From positions 62,001 to 126,000 of the forward strand of contig JADJNX010000003.1 in NCBI GenBank assembly GCA_016714125.1: a DNA stretch of 64,000 nt, given 5' to 3'. The position numbers and the translations under genes are program-made. The DNA comes from Ignavibacteriales bacterium. GTDB taxonomy: Bacteria > Bacteroidota > Ignavibacteria > Ignavibacteriales > Ignavibacteriaceae. The number at the start of each line of letters is the position of its first letter. Position 1 is the stretch's first letter. Shown here piece after piece: positions 9,896 through 19,839 of the stretch. The notes under the pieces are model-generated. The model had not been told where the DNA came from. It worked only from the letters and a program-made list of their open reading frames with translations, and did not search any database.

Positions 9896-12025
9896 TCAAA
9901 TATCGAATCTTTTTGAGATGTAAGTTGTTATTTCACTTATTCCCACTTCTTGAGACGAGTTCCCACTACGCACAAAAAACTTTTCCTGCTTATTTCCATT
10001 TTGGTCAGTGATTGTTGTATAAACCGGTCTCAGACCTTGTTTGATCTCGATCATACATATTTCTTTGTCCCCCTATCTCGGGAAAAGAAATCTTCAGATT
10101 AGAGGTAGCGAAATCCATTCCATAATTTTCAATAATTAGATTCCTGAGATGTAGTTCAAATTTATCTTTGTCGCCATCAGAAAGAGTTGCATAATCATGA
10201 CTCAATCCTTCGATTTCACCATCATCGGTAACCCCTATCAGCAATGTACCTCCCTCACCATTACTGAATGCAGCAATAGTCTTGAGAACCACCTCTTCTA
10301 ATTTTTTATTGATCTTACTCAATTTCATATCCCATCTAAGGGTTGTCTTAAGCTCGAGGCTGGAATTTTCTCCCTGCAAAATAAGTTCATCCACATTCAA
10401 AGACAAAGGTTCATCCAGAGTATTTGTAATATTCTTAAGGAATAAATTTAATTGGTCTGCAAGCAGTTTCCGCCTTGTTTGCAAAAACAACTCATAGTTT
10501 TCCAATTCCCACAATTGAGGATCGGCAGGAATCGACTGAAGCCCCAGAGCTTTTGGGAAACTTTGTTGAACCTCATGAAGATAATATTTAGCCTCGCGAT
10601 TCGACTTTGTTCGATTCGCAGTTTTGGTTAAAACTGCCCTGTTAGTAATTTCTTGCGCAAGCGAATATTTATGCCTGTTTTCCCAACCATAGCCATTGTC
10701 TCTTAGAATTGAAAATGGGAAAATGTGATCCCATTCGAGAGAATATTTTTTCCCCATGTTTTTTCGAAGACTTAAGCCGGTAGTGAGACACCTTGCATTT
10801 TGCTCTTAAAATACCAATTCATCATGGCCAAAGGGTGTTGCACCCCAACACCAATAAATTCATCTGCTTGAATTTCAAGTCTTCGTGCAGCTTCGATGAG
10901 GTTTAATAATTTATCAAATGGATTTTCTTGATTCCAAATAATCCCCAAATCTTTATCTAATTTTTGAGGTAGCTGGCTTATATATCTGTTTCTGATCTGG
11001 GAATAAAAAAACCACTTGACCATTTTCTTAATTTCCACATCAGATAATTTGATCTTACCCTTCTTAAAAACATAAACTAAAATGGGTACTAGGGCATAAA
11101 CAGAGTTGATTTCTTTTGTATGATCAATAAATGCATAAGTTCTTAGAATATTAAAGGTATAATCGAGGAAGTTATTTTCGAGAGCATACCAGGCAGCTTT
11201 AAGGGGCTCCAAATTTTCCTGGTCATGAAGTTTTTCCATTTTTGAACCCGATTGGTGAAGACAACCAAGGAGAACATACATGAAAAAATCGAGGTTAAAA
11301 ACCCAACCGGATTCTTTCAAGTTCATACAATTTCTTTTTTATTCTTTCTCTTGCGTCAGGCCAATACCCAGAAATCTGTGCAAGTGCCAATTCTGCATCG
11401 GTCAGATTTACACCGCTGGCATTTACGATATAAAAAATATCAATCGCCTCTTTTATATTAGCTTTTACAGGGATAGTTTGTTCAAGGAATTCTTTATTCT
11501 TAATGCTGTCAATTTTATTAAAATTCTCTAGTATTAAATACTGAGTCTCATCACTAATTTCTTGTTTGAGCTTCATCGATTTAATTATTATCAGTGCATT
11601 CATCTCATTATTGAATATTTTTGATATATCCACCCAGACAGGATTGTCATCCATCATTGTTTTCTTGTAATACTCCAGTTCCAAAGTTAGTATATTAACA
11701 TGGAGCCGGGTTATATCATTTAGAATTTCGTGTTCTTTGTAATAAGGAGGGATTTTCCCTTTAATCAGCAGATAGAGAGTAGTAATTCTCTGTTGACCAT
11801 CAAGAATCAATTTAACAGATCCTTGTTTGTGGTTATAGACATAATCACCTTTTAGTTCAGGTGGGCTATTTGTCTCCCAGGTTAACATAGTTCCGGTGGG
11901 ATAATCCTTGATCATTGAATCAATCAATTTTTTTGCGTTTTCCCTTTCCAAACAAATTCTCTTTGAAACGCCGGTACAAATAATTGAAATCCATCAATTT
12001 TATCAATAATTTGATTAATCTTCAT
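9896..12025 (-). CDS. DUF262-HNH-AlbA_2 fusion, GmrSD/type IV restriction-like (frameshifted)
   Basis: One protein of about 709 residues can be reassembled from four open stretches. It begins at ATG 12025 behind AAGGAGTCAGGA. The DUF262 (GmrS) domain shows PAFQREFVWKRENAKKLIDS near residue 20 and the nucleotide-binding motif ILDGQQRITTLY near residue 75. A helical middle follows, then the DUF1524-type HNH nuclease core EWDHIFPFSIL near residue 425 with TNRAVLTKTANRTKSN. From about residue 550 to the TGA at 9896 is an AlbA_2 (Schlafen-like) DNA-binding domain (SLELKTTLRW, IAAFSNGEGGTLLIGVTDDG, KFFVRSGNSSQEV). Frame breaks lie near 11945, 11315, 10785 and 10075; two are in clear homopolymers. 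The family cuts modified foreign DNA in an NTP-dependent way. The C-terminal AlbA_2 fusion is unusual. Confidence 0.75.
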
Positions 12026-12368
12026 TCCTGACTCCTTAAATAATTACTAATTTGTGTTAAAATGCTGTTTCACCGGTTTCAGGGTGAAGTGAAAAATAGA
12101 AATATAACCCCGACCCCGGTAATGGGGTTAGGGAAATATCGATGGCTACTAATATTTATCCGCTCCGCGGAAATCTGTCTAATCTGCGTGAATCTGCGTC
12201 CCCCTTACGGTTTTTCGTTTTGCAGACGGCAATCGGGACGATTACCACTCCTCACTCTTACGATCAAAATCCATCCGTGAAATTCCGTGTTAAATCCGTG
12301 GAATCACGTGTAACTATTTTCCCCTCTGCGTAAATCTGTTTAATCTGCGTGTATCTGCGTCCTTCTCT
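12026..12368. repeat. Intergenic with imperfect direct repeats
   Basis: This 343-base gap holds no convincing gene. Positions 12171-12201 and 12332-12362 are 31-base direct repeats differing at two bases; both contain TAATCTGCGT and end in ATCTGCGTCC. Between them, 12272-12310 repeats variants of ATCCGTG (four times). Such CTGCGT/ATCCGTG-rich stretches look like decaying intergenic repeat units rather than a regulatory site. A weak open frame across it on the plus strand is a by-product. Confidence 0.6.
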
Positions 12369-13733
12369 TTAAGCTATATAAACAGTTTTTACATTTACAA
12401 ATTCTTTGATGCCGAGGGGTGATAGTTCTCTGCCGAAGCCGGAATGTTTTATACCACCAAAGGGAAGTCTTGGGTCACTTTTTACGAAGGAATTTACAAA
12501 TCCTGAGCCGGCATTAAGTGAACTCTTTACGATACTCTCCCCTTTTGTTAAATCGGAGGTGAAAACCGCTGCTCCCAAACCATAATCTATGGAATTTGCT
12601 ATTTCGATCGCTTCTTCGATGTTTTTTACTTTTATGAAGGATGCTACGGGACCAAACAATTCTTCACACCATGCAGGTGAACCTTCAGGAATGTCTTCCA
12701 GGATGGTGGGAGGGTAATAAAATCCGGGACCATCAGGGATGTATCCTCCCATCGTCAGTTTTCCACCCATTTCTACCGTTTTTTGAACCTGAAAGTGGAG
12801 AGTATCCCGTAAATCTTTTCGTGCAAGTGGTCCGATGTAATTTGATTCATCAAACGGATCACCCGTTTTTTTTGTTTGAAGTTCAGTAATAAAAGCATTT
12901 TTGAATTTATCATAAACTGACTCAAACACCAAAAATCTTTTGGCAGCGATACAACTTTGTCCGCTGTTTAACATTCTTCCAATGACACAAAACTTCGCAG
13001 CCGCTTCGATATCTGCATCATCAATGATAATATAGGGATCGGAGCCACCAAGTTCAAGAACACATTTTTTGATTTCACTTCCGGCGATTGATGCCACTGC
13101 TTTTCCGGCTCTTGTGCTTCCCGTGAGTGTAACCGCAGCAACTTTTTTGTTACGAATAACAGCTTCAACATTTTCAACATCCGTAACAATAGTTTTAAAA
13201 ATATTGTCGGGGAAACCGGCGTCGGAGAATATTTTTTCGATAATCAGGGCACAACCTGTCACATTGGGAGCGTGTTTTAAGAGGCAACCGTTTCCTGCCA
13301 TAAGAGAAGGTGCAGCAAAGCGGAAAACCTGCCAAAAAGGGAAATTCCAGGGCATAATTGCCAGAATCACACCCAGAGGTAAATAAGTTATATAACTTTT
13401 TGAGGCATCTGTTTCGATCAACTGATCCTGAAGAAAATTTTCGGCATTATCTGCGTAATATTCACAAACCCAGGCAGATTTTTCTGCCTCAGCAATTCCC
13501 TGAAGAAAGGGTTTTCCCATCTCCAGGGTCATTAAACGGGCAAATTCCTTCTTCCGTTCCCGCAATATTGAAGCTACATTTTTAAGCCACACTTTTCTAT
13601 CTTCAAATGAAGTGGATTTATAAAGATTCCAGGAATCATATACTTCATTTACAACTGTGGTAAGTCGATCGTGACCCATTGTCGGGTATTCACCCACAAC
13701 TTCTTCATTATTCGGATTTACGGAATAAAACAT
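12369..13733 (-). CDS. NAD(P)-dependent aldehyde dehydrogenase, succinate-semialdehyde type
   Basis: This intact 454-residue protein oxidises an aldehyde to its acid with NAD(P)+. The cofactor-binding core shows PLGVILAIMPWNFPFWQ and LTGSTRAGKAVA. The general base glutamate is in LELGGSDP and the catalytic cysteine in NSGQSCIAAKR. The C-terminal LPFGGIKHSGFGRELSPLG is typical of the succinate-semialdehyde dehydrogenase (GabD/Sad) branch. Its length (454) matches the short Sad-type members. The ATG follows the M64 peptidase stop after a single base, so the two are probably cotranscribed even though their roles are not obviously linked. Substrate assignment within the family is inference. Confidence 0.85.
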   Translation of the reverse strand: MFYSVNPNNEEVVGEYPTMGHDRLTTVVNEVYDSWNLYKSTSFEDRKVWLKNVASILRERKKEFARLMTLEMGKPFLQGIAEAEKSAWVCEYYADNAENFLQDQLIETDASKSYITYLPLGVILAIMPWNFPFWQVFRFAAPSLMAGNGCLLKHAPNVTGCALIIEKIFSDAGFPDNIFKTIVTDVENVEAVIRNKKVAAVTLTGSTRAGKAVASIAGSEIKKCVLELGGSDPYIIIDDADIEAAAKFCVIGRMLNSGQSCIAAKRFLVFESVYDKFKNAFITELQTKKTGDPFDESNYIGPLARKDLRDTLHFQVQKTVEMGGKLTMGGYIPDGPGFYYPPTILEDIPEGSPAWCEELFGPVASFIKVKNIEEAIEIANSIDYGLGAAVFTSDLTKGESIVKSSLNAGSGFVNSFVKSDPRLPFGGIKHSGFGRELSPLGIKEFVNVKTVYIA

Positions 13734-13734
13734 T

Positions 13735-15007
13735 TTATTTGCCTGTATAATAATCGATCATTCTTTGAATTGCTCTTTTGCAGACGGTGCAATAATCATC
13801 AACAGAAATTGACTTCATGGAGCAATCCTGTTTTGGACGGTAAACACCTTTTTCAACATATCCGCCACCTTCAAACACACCAAGTTTTTTCTCAAATTCT
13901 TTTGTTGCAGGTGTTGGTATTGGGGTATCCTCTTTTATGAGATCTTTCCATTTTGAATCAAAATCGACAAGTGTTGTTATGTTTGGTTCAAGCGGTTCAT
14001 ACAGTTTGGGGTAAAAATCGTTGTAGGCAGTGGAACTTGTGTAATATTCATCTGCAAGAAATGCAAAAGCATGTCCAAATTCGTGAACAAATACATATTC
14101 GGAATGAATGTTAAAATTTACACAAGTAGCGTAGTAGTTATAGATGGCACCACCGCCATATTTATCGGTGTTCACGAGGATATAAATTTGATCGTAAGGG
14201 GCATTTGCTGCCAGGTCACGAACATCTTTGTATTCCTCGGTCATTAAATATCTTTCCTCATTAAAAGTATAAAAATGTGGAACCAGCTTGTGTATTTACA
14301 TAAATTTTATCAGCAGGGATATCTGTGCCCGACTGTTGAGATGGGGCTTCAATTCCCCAGATATTAAATGAAGATTTATTCTCTTTATAGGGTGAAGAAT
14401 TAAAAAGATATTGTGCAAATCTGTTGCAGTCCTTTTTAAACTGATCCATCTCTTTTTCAGTATACCCTTCGGGAATCAAAACTATATCAACCTTTTCGGA
14501 GGGATCCCCACCGTTAACGACCTTAAAATTTGGATAAACTTTTATCCCTGTCCTTTTTGATAAAATAGTTCTCAGGGTTGATGTCCACAGTGAATTTTTT
14601 AACAAAGGATTGATCTTTTTGTCTTGAGGAGATTGTAAGGGTAACAGTTTTTTTCGGGAAAGGCATGGTTACACTTTCCTCAAACGATTTGCTGTAGAGC
14701 AGGGCTTCGTTGGTTGTCTGCCATTCTGAAAAGAGGGTTGAATAATGTTTAGAGTAGATCAGTTTTCCCGATTCTTTGTCAAAAACTTCGGCTTTATATT
14801 TACCAAAGTTAAATGGATCGATCAGGTTTTTAACGGGACCACCCCAAAAGGGCTCTTCAATCAGAGAATTAAAATAGTAAAAATCTTCTGTTTTGAACCG
14901 GCATGAGTATAATCAAACCTTAGGGTCTTGTTGAGGAAGTATTTGTTGAATTCGCTCTGTGCGAACATTAATACAGGAAGGAACAAAAAGAACAATAACT
15001 TTTTCAT
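13735..15007 (-). CDS. Secreted M64 family metallopeptidase (frameshifted)
   Basis: The start at 15007 gives a clear signal peptide, MKKLLFFLFLPVLMFAQ. The N-terminal domain (EEPFWGGPVKNLIDP, FSEWQTTNEALLYSKSFEESV) matches the M64 (IgA-peptidase-like) N domain. The peptidase domain follows with VDIVLIPEGYTEKEM and the zinc motif HEFGHAFAFLADEYY near residue 305. Four cysteines near the end (DCSMKSISVDDYCTVCKRA) are typical of the family's C terminus. Total length is about 424. Frame breaks near 14900, 14595 and 14255 split it into three open parts. The protein should be exported. Whether it cleaves immunoglobulin is not implied; the environmental substrate is unknown. Confidence 0.8.
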
Positions 15008-15081
15008 TAGGCACCAAATTATTAATAATGCCTAAAATTACTGAAATTTTCAGTTATTTTTGATGTAAAAAAGGGGTTAAA

Positions 15082-15369
15082 CTATAGATTTACAATTTTT
15101 TCGATTGCAGCAGCCAATTTAAAATCTCTTCCGGTGATGCCATTAGCATCATGAGTGGAAGAGATAACGGAAAGTTTATTCCAATCATGCATCAAAATGT
15201 TGGGGTGATGGTTTTGATCTTCAGCAATTTCAGCAATCCTGTTAACCACTTGAACAACCTCGTTAAAGTTGTTAAACTGGTAATCTTTTTTGATCGCTTC
15301 GCCTTCCCTTGCCCAGCCACTAAGTCCTGCAAGTTCGTTTGAAATAAGATCGTCTGTTAACTTTAACAT
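15082..15369 (-). CDS. phhB: Pterin-4a-carbinolamine dehydratase
   Basis: This 95-residue protein is full length for the family. It carries the active-site signature EDQNHHPN (residues 51-58) followed by W and TH at the expected spacing, and ends with DFKLAAAIEKIV. The enzyme dehydrates 4a-hydroxy-tetrahydropterin, regenerating cofactor for phenylalanine hydroxylase. No phenylalanine hydroxylase is seen in the window. However, the tyrosine breakdown genes at 39-43.5 kb would take up its product. The start follows GGAG eight bases upstream. A strong hairpin separates it from clpC, so it is likely an independent unit or fed by read-through. Confidence 0.9.
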   Translation of the reverse strand: MLKLTDDLISNELAGLSGWAREGEAIKKDYQFNNFNEVVQVVNRIAEIAEDQNHHPNILMHDWNKLSVISSTHDANGITGRDFKLAAAIEKIVNL

Positions 15370-15395
15370 TTTTTACTCCATCAATAACAACTTAA

Positions 15396-15450
15396 AAACA
15401 ACAGGGAAAAGAGAAGAACCTACTATTGGAGTTTTCCTCTCTTCCCCGTT
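15396..15450 (-). terminator. Rho-independent terminator after clpC
   Basis: Positions 15435-15450 and 15400-15416 form a stem of about 16 pairs with a few G-U pairs when read on the minus strand. It is followed by TTGTTTTTAAG. It lies 9 bases past the clpC stop and upstream of phhB. Confidence 0.65.
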
Positions 15451-15458
15451 AAAAACAA

Positions 15459-17947
15459 TTATATACTAAGGTCTGAGCCCACTGCCAATGAGCTTTCGTC
15501 CATAAATATAAGAAAATCGTTATCATCCACATGGCGGGCAACTATTGTTGTGCCGTCTTTAAATGAACCCCGCAGAATTTCTTCCGAGAGAGGATCTTCT
15601 ATATAATTTTGAATTGCTCTTTTTAAGGGTCTTGCACCAAATTTTGGATCATAACCTTTTTCAGCGAGGAAATGTCTTGCTGAATCCTCGATTACGAGTT
15701 CAAGTTTATTGTCGTGAATATTCTTGAGCAGGTCTTTTATCTCAACATCAATAATCTTTAAGATATCTTCTTTAGTAAGATTCCTGAAGACAATCTGATC
15801 ATCAAGACGATTGAGGAACTCGGGACTAAAAAGTTTTTTCACCGCATCATCAATTACACTTTTCATGTTGTTATATTGATCTGCAACATCATTTGCATTA
15901 AATCCAAAGGAACCAAGAGGTTTGATATCTCTGAGACCAATATTTGAGGTCATAATGATTATGGTGTTTTTGAAATCAACTTTTCTTCCAAGACTGTCAG
16001 TAAGACGACCTTCGTCAAGCACCTGAAGCAGAAGTGAAAAGATATCAGGATGAGCTTTTTCGATTTCATCAAAAAGAACCACTGAATAAGGTTTTCTTCT
16101 CACTTTTTCGGTAAGTTGACCACCCTCTTCATATCCGACATATCCCGGAGGCGCTCCAACAAGTCTCGAAACAGCGAATTTTTCCATGTATTCGCTCATG
16201 TCGATTTTTATCAGTGCATCTTCAGAGTCAAACAGATATCGTGCAAGCACTTTGCAAAGTTCGGTTTTTCCAACGCCCGTAGGACCGAGGAAGATAAAAC
16301 TTCCGATTGGTCTGTTAGGATTTTTTAATCCGGCTCTTGCTCTGCGAATCGCTTTTGTAAGTTTTTTGATCGGTTCATCCTGACCAATGATGCTTTTTGT
16401 GAGTGATTCTTCCATTTTAAGGAGTTTATCTGACTCAGTCTGAGCAACTCTGGTGACAGGAATACCGGTCATCATGGCAACAACTGTCGCAATATCCTCT
16501 TCGGTAACATCAAAACATTCTCTTTTGACTTTAACTCCCATTCTTCTTTGGCAGTTTCAAGCTCAGCAAGCAGTTTTCTTTCGGTGTCGCGAAGTCTTGC
16601 AGCCTCTTCATAATCCTGGCGTTTTACCACATTCGCTTTTTCTTTTCTGACATTCTCAACTTCATCTTCCATGTGGAGGATTTCAGCGGGAACTTCATAA
16701 TTTCTCATGTGAACACGGCTACCGGCTTCATCAATTACATCAATTGCTTTGTCGGGAAGGTGTCTGTCGGTTATATAGCGCAGACTCATTTTCACAGCAG
16801 ATTCAATGGCAGCACTTGAATAACTTACATGATGATGTTCTTCATATTTAATTTTGATGTTTTCAAGTATCTGAATGGTATCGTCGTAACTTGGTGGTTC
16901 AACCATTACTTTTTGGAATCTTCTGTCGAGAGCTCCGTCAGTTTCGATGTATTTTCGATATTCATCGAGGGTTGTTGCACCAATACACTGAAAGTCACCT
17001 CTTGCCAAAGCAGGTTTAAACATATTGGAGGCATCAAGTGAACCTGATGCGCCACCGGCACCAACTATGGTGTGGAGTTCATCGATGAAGATGATTACTT
17101 CTTTGGCTTTTTCAAGTTCGGTTAAAAGAGCTTTCATTCTCTCTTCAAACTGACCACGATATTTTGTACCTGCAACAAGTCCTGCAAGATCAAGAGTTAC
17201 AACCCGTTTATCCTGCAAAATTCTTGGTACTTTTTTCTGAATAATCCGAATGGCAAGGCCTTCTGCAATGGCAGTTTTACCTACACCGGGTTCACCAATT
17301 AAAACGGGATTATTCTTTTTTCTACGGCTGAGAATTTGAGCCACGCGTTCAATTTCAGTCTCTCGCCCGATTACGGGGTCAAGTTTGTCATCTATCGCAA
17401 GTTTTGTAAGGTCTCTTCCAAAATTATCGAGAACCGGAGTTTTCGTTTTTTCAGTTTTTTTACTTTGAGGGGGTGGCACAGAACCGGGAGTCCCTTTTTC
17501 AGGGTTTTCCCTGCTTGAAAGAAGACTGTTCAGTTCATTTTTTGCTGACTCATAAGTTAAACCAAACTGCATTAACATCTGAGTGGCAAGGGTATCCTCA
17601 TCTCTGAGAAGAGAAAGAAGCAGATGTTCAGTGCCGATAACATCAGCCTTGTAAATTTTTGCTTCAATTTGAGTTATTTTTAAAATCTTTTCAGCCTGTT
17701 TGGTGAGTGGTAAATTCCCTATGGTAAGGGTACCACCACTTGAGCGTAACGAATCTTCGATTACCTTTTTAAGTTCAGCAAGATCACAATCGAGATTCTT
17801 CAAGATCCGAACAGCTACTCCCTGACCCTCACGAATGATACCAAGCAATAGGTGTTCGGTACCAATATAGTCGTGTCCAAGTCGTACGGCTTCTTCTCTG
17901 CTAAGCCTGATTACATCCTGCAGCCTGTCCGAAAAACTTCCATCCAT
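15459..17947 (-). CDS. clpC: ATP-dependent Clp protease ATP-binding subunit ClpC (one frameshift)
   Basis: This is an AAA+ unfoldase that feeds proteins to ClpP. The reconstructed 829 residues carry two Clp_N repeats (about 1-145), AAA-1 with GEPGVGKTAIAEG near 220, and a UVR segment (DYEEAARLRDTERKLL near 435) that marks ClpC rather than ClpB or ClpA. AAA-2 follows with GPTGVGKTEL near 555 and the C-terminal D2-small domain. A single-base break near 16545, in EEWEVKVKREC, divides it into two long open parts. Since ClpC is conserved throughout, this is probably a sequence error. The gene is divergent from floA, and a possible promoter sits 40-70 bases upstream of the start. No mcsB or ctsR is next to it. 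Confidence 0.9.
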
Positions 17948-17987
17948 TTTCAGTTCCTAAGTTTTTTATTAATTCAGTGATAGAATA

Positions 17988-18017
17988 TAGATAATATTCC
18001 CTTTTTGTGCAATTCAA
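17988..18017 (-). promoter_or_regulatory. Candidate clpC promoter
   Basis: On the minus strand TTGAAT (18012-18017) and TATCTA (17988-17993) are separated by 18 bases, about 40 bases before the clpC ATG. The match to a sigma-70-like promoter is partial. Base composition here is AT-rich, so chance matches are likely. Confidence 0.3.
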
Positions 18018-18199
18018 GCAAAATTCCGTATAAAGAAACTGCCTCAAACTGCCCCAAAAATGAGACATTATTTACTCAATAATAGTTAAACAAAACAAAA
18101 ATGAATTTTGTTCAAGAGGAATGACGATTTTAATCAGTAAATTCAGTGAATTTTATTATCTTGAATGAAGTTTTTATCAAATCTATGTGGAGTAAAATA

Positions 18200-19198
18200 A
18201 TGGACAAAGAAATATTTACCGGTCTAACCATATTCTTTATTGTGGGAGCATTAATCTTTTTAATGTTCTTCCTCTATTTTGTACCGGTAGGTCTCTGGAT
18301 CACTGCAATATCTTCCGGCGTTAAAGTCAGAATATTTAAAGATCTTGTAGGAATGAGATTAAGAAAAATAAATCCTCATGTAATAGTGAGAGCAAAAATC
18401 ACCGCTACCAAAGCAGGGATTGAAGTTGAAATACCCAAACTTGAAGCGCACATGCTTGCCGGCGGTAATGTTGATAAAGTGGTTAATGCACTTATCTCTG
18501 CCGACAAAGCTCAATTAAACCTTACATTTGAGAGAGCAACCGCAATCGATTTGGCGGGTCGTGATGTACTTGAAGCTGTAAAAATGTCAGTAAACCCAAA
18601 AGTTATTGAAACGCCACTTGTTGCCGCTATGGCAAAAGATGGTATCCAGCTTAAAGCTGTTGCAAGAATTACCGTAAGAACCAACATCGAACGACTTGTG
18701 GGTGGTGCCGGTGAAGCAACCATCCTGGCAAGAGTTGGTGAAGGTATTGTTTCTACCATCGGTTCATCAGAGAGCCACAAACAGGTTCTTGAAAATCCTG
18801 ATTCGATTTCCAAAGTTGTTTTAAGTAAAGGTCTTGACAGCGGAACTGCATTTGAGATTCTTTCAATTGACATTGCAGATGTGGATGTTGGAGCAAATAT
18901 TGGTGCGAGCCTCCAGGCAGATCAGGCTCAAGCAGATCTTCAGATTGCCCGCGCAAGAGCAGAGGAAAGAAGAGCAGCCGCCGTTGCACTTGAACAGGAA
19001 ATGAACGCCGAAGTTGCAAGACAAAAAGCCAAGGTTATTGAAGCCGAAGCTGAGATTCCAAGAGCTATTGCTGAAGCTTTCCGTTCAGGAAATCTTGGTA
19101 TCATGGACTATTATAATTTAAAAAATGTTCAGGCAGATACCCAGATGCGTGAGTCGATCGCCCGACCTGACGATTCGAAATCAAAACCGGGTAATTAG
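18200..19198 (+). CDS. floA: Flotillin-like protein FloA
   Basis: This 332-residue SPFH-like protein of the UPF0365/FloA family organises membrane microdomains. It has an N-terminal membrane hairpin (FFIVGALIFLMFFLYFVPVG, residues 10-29), the family-specific GGNVDKVVNALISADKA, then an Ala/Glu-rich coiled coil (RARAEERRAAAVALEQEMNAE, split here by the limit of the helix). The start ATG 18200 is chosen for its GGAG seven bases upstream and because it gives the usual N terminus; the frame is open further upstream to 18146. The next gene starts two bases after its stop, suggesting an operon with an uncharacterised single-pass protein and a helicase. Confidence 0.92.
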   Translation: MDKEIFTGLTIFFIVGALIFLMFFLYFVPVGLWITAISSGVKVRIFKDLVGMRLRKINPHVIVRAKITATKAGIEVEIPKLEAHMLAGGNVDKVVNALISADKAQLNLTFERATAIDLAGRDVLEAVKMSVNPKVIETPLVAAMAKDGIQLKAVARITVRTNIERLVGGAGEATILARVGEGIVSTIGSSESHKQVLENPDSISKVVLSKGLDSGTAFEILSIDIADVDVGANIGASLQADQAQADLQIARARAEERRAAAVALEQEMNAEVARQKAKVIEAEAEIPRAIAEAFRSGNLGIMDYYNLKNVQADTQMRESIARPDDSKSKPGN

Positions 19199-19200
19199 TC

Positions 19201-19839
19201 GTGGAAGATTTTATTCAGATACTGGTATTTGCCATCTCTATCATTTATTCCATTTTCAGCGGATTAAAGAAAAAGAATAAAGAAATGCCTCCCCCACCGC
19301 GGCAGCAGCAGAGGAATACTCAGCCCAAACCGCAGCCAAAGGAGTATAGCACGTATACCAGTACGCAAAAGAAAACCGAGACACTTGAGTCAAGTGACGC
19401 TTTTTCCGAGTTGGAGGCGCTTTTTGGCAAGATGGGAATTCCCAAAACTCCCGATGAAGGTTATACTTCCGAGGCTCAAGTGCCCAGGAGAGAACCCGAA
19501 AGAAAACCTGCCAGAGAGCCCAAAGAAGTCTCGAACTATAAGCAGGCAACACGAAAAGAACCGCTTATTAGAGAGATGCCACGAAGGCAATCCACTTTTC
19601 AGAGTAAAAAAATGGAGGATTACACTTTCGAACCCCTCTCTACTGAAGAGTTGAACAGAAAAACGGCTGCTGACAAGGAAGATGTTTTACGCACCTCTCA
19701 TGAAGCAAATCTTGACATCACAAGTAGCACAAAAAGCAAAAATTTTGCTATTATGCTCAGGAATCCTGAGTCGGTTAAAAACGCAATAGTAATGGCAGAA
19801 ATATTAAGAAGACGCGGAGCGAATTGGAAAAGAGCCTAA
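19201..19839 (+). CDS. Single-pass membrane protein with disordered tail, unknown
   Basis: The protein starts with GTG two bases after the floA stop. It has one N-terminal membrane segment (FIQILVFAISIIYSIFSGL, residues 4-22). A low-complexity Pro/Gln/Lys/Glu-rich region (about residues 27-150) follows. A short C-terminal motif (SKNFAIMLRNPESVKNAIVMAEIL) looks folded and begins near residue 178. The last segment resembles C-terminal helices seen in small proteins of Bacteroidota and Ignavibacteria, but I cannot name a family. Position suggests it works with FloA in the membrane. It overlaps the start of the next gene by 16 bases. Confidence 0.65.
   Translation: MEDFIQILVFAISIIYSIFSGLKKKNKEMPPPPRQQQRNTQPKPQPKEYSTYTSTQKKTETLESSDAFSELEALFGKMGIPKTPDEGYTSEAQVPRREPERKPAREPKEVSNYKQATRKEPLIREMPRRQSTFQSKKMEDYTFEPLSTEELNRKTAADKEDVLRTSHEANLDITSSTKSKNFAIMLRNPESVKNAIVMAEILRRRGANWKRA

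Noticed and set aside
10005..10757. Separate AlbA_2/Schlafen gene
   Set aside because: It is continuous, after frame correction, with the DUF262 and HNH parts and has no own ribosome-binding site at its first ATG.
12062..12333. Plus-strand open frames in the gap before the aldehyde dehydrogenase
   Set aside because: They run through the repeat region, have no ribosome-binding site and show repeat-derived composition.
18511..18873. Antisense open frame opposite floA
   Set aside because: floA is a clear full-length family member; the opposite frame has biased Ser/Ala composition typical of antisense to coding DNA.
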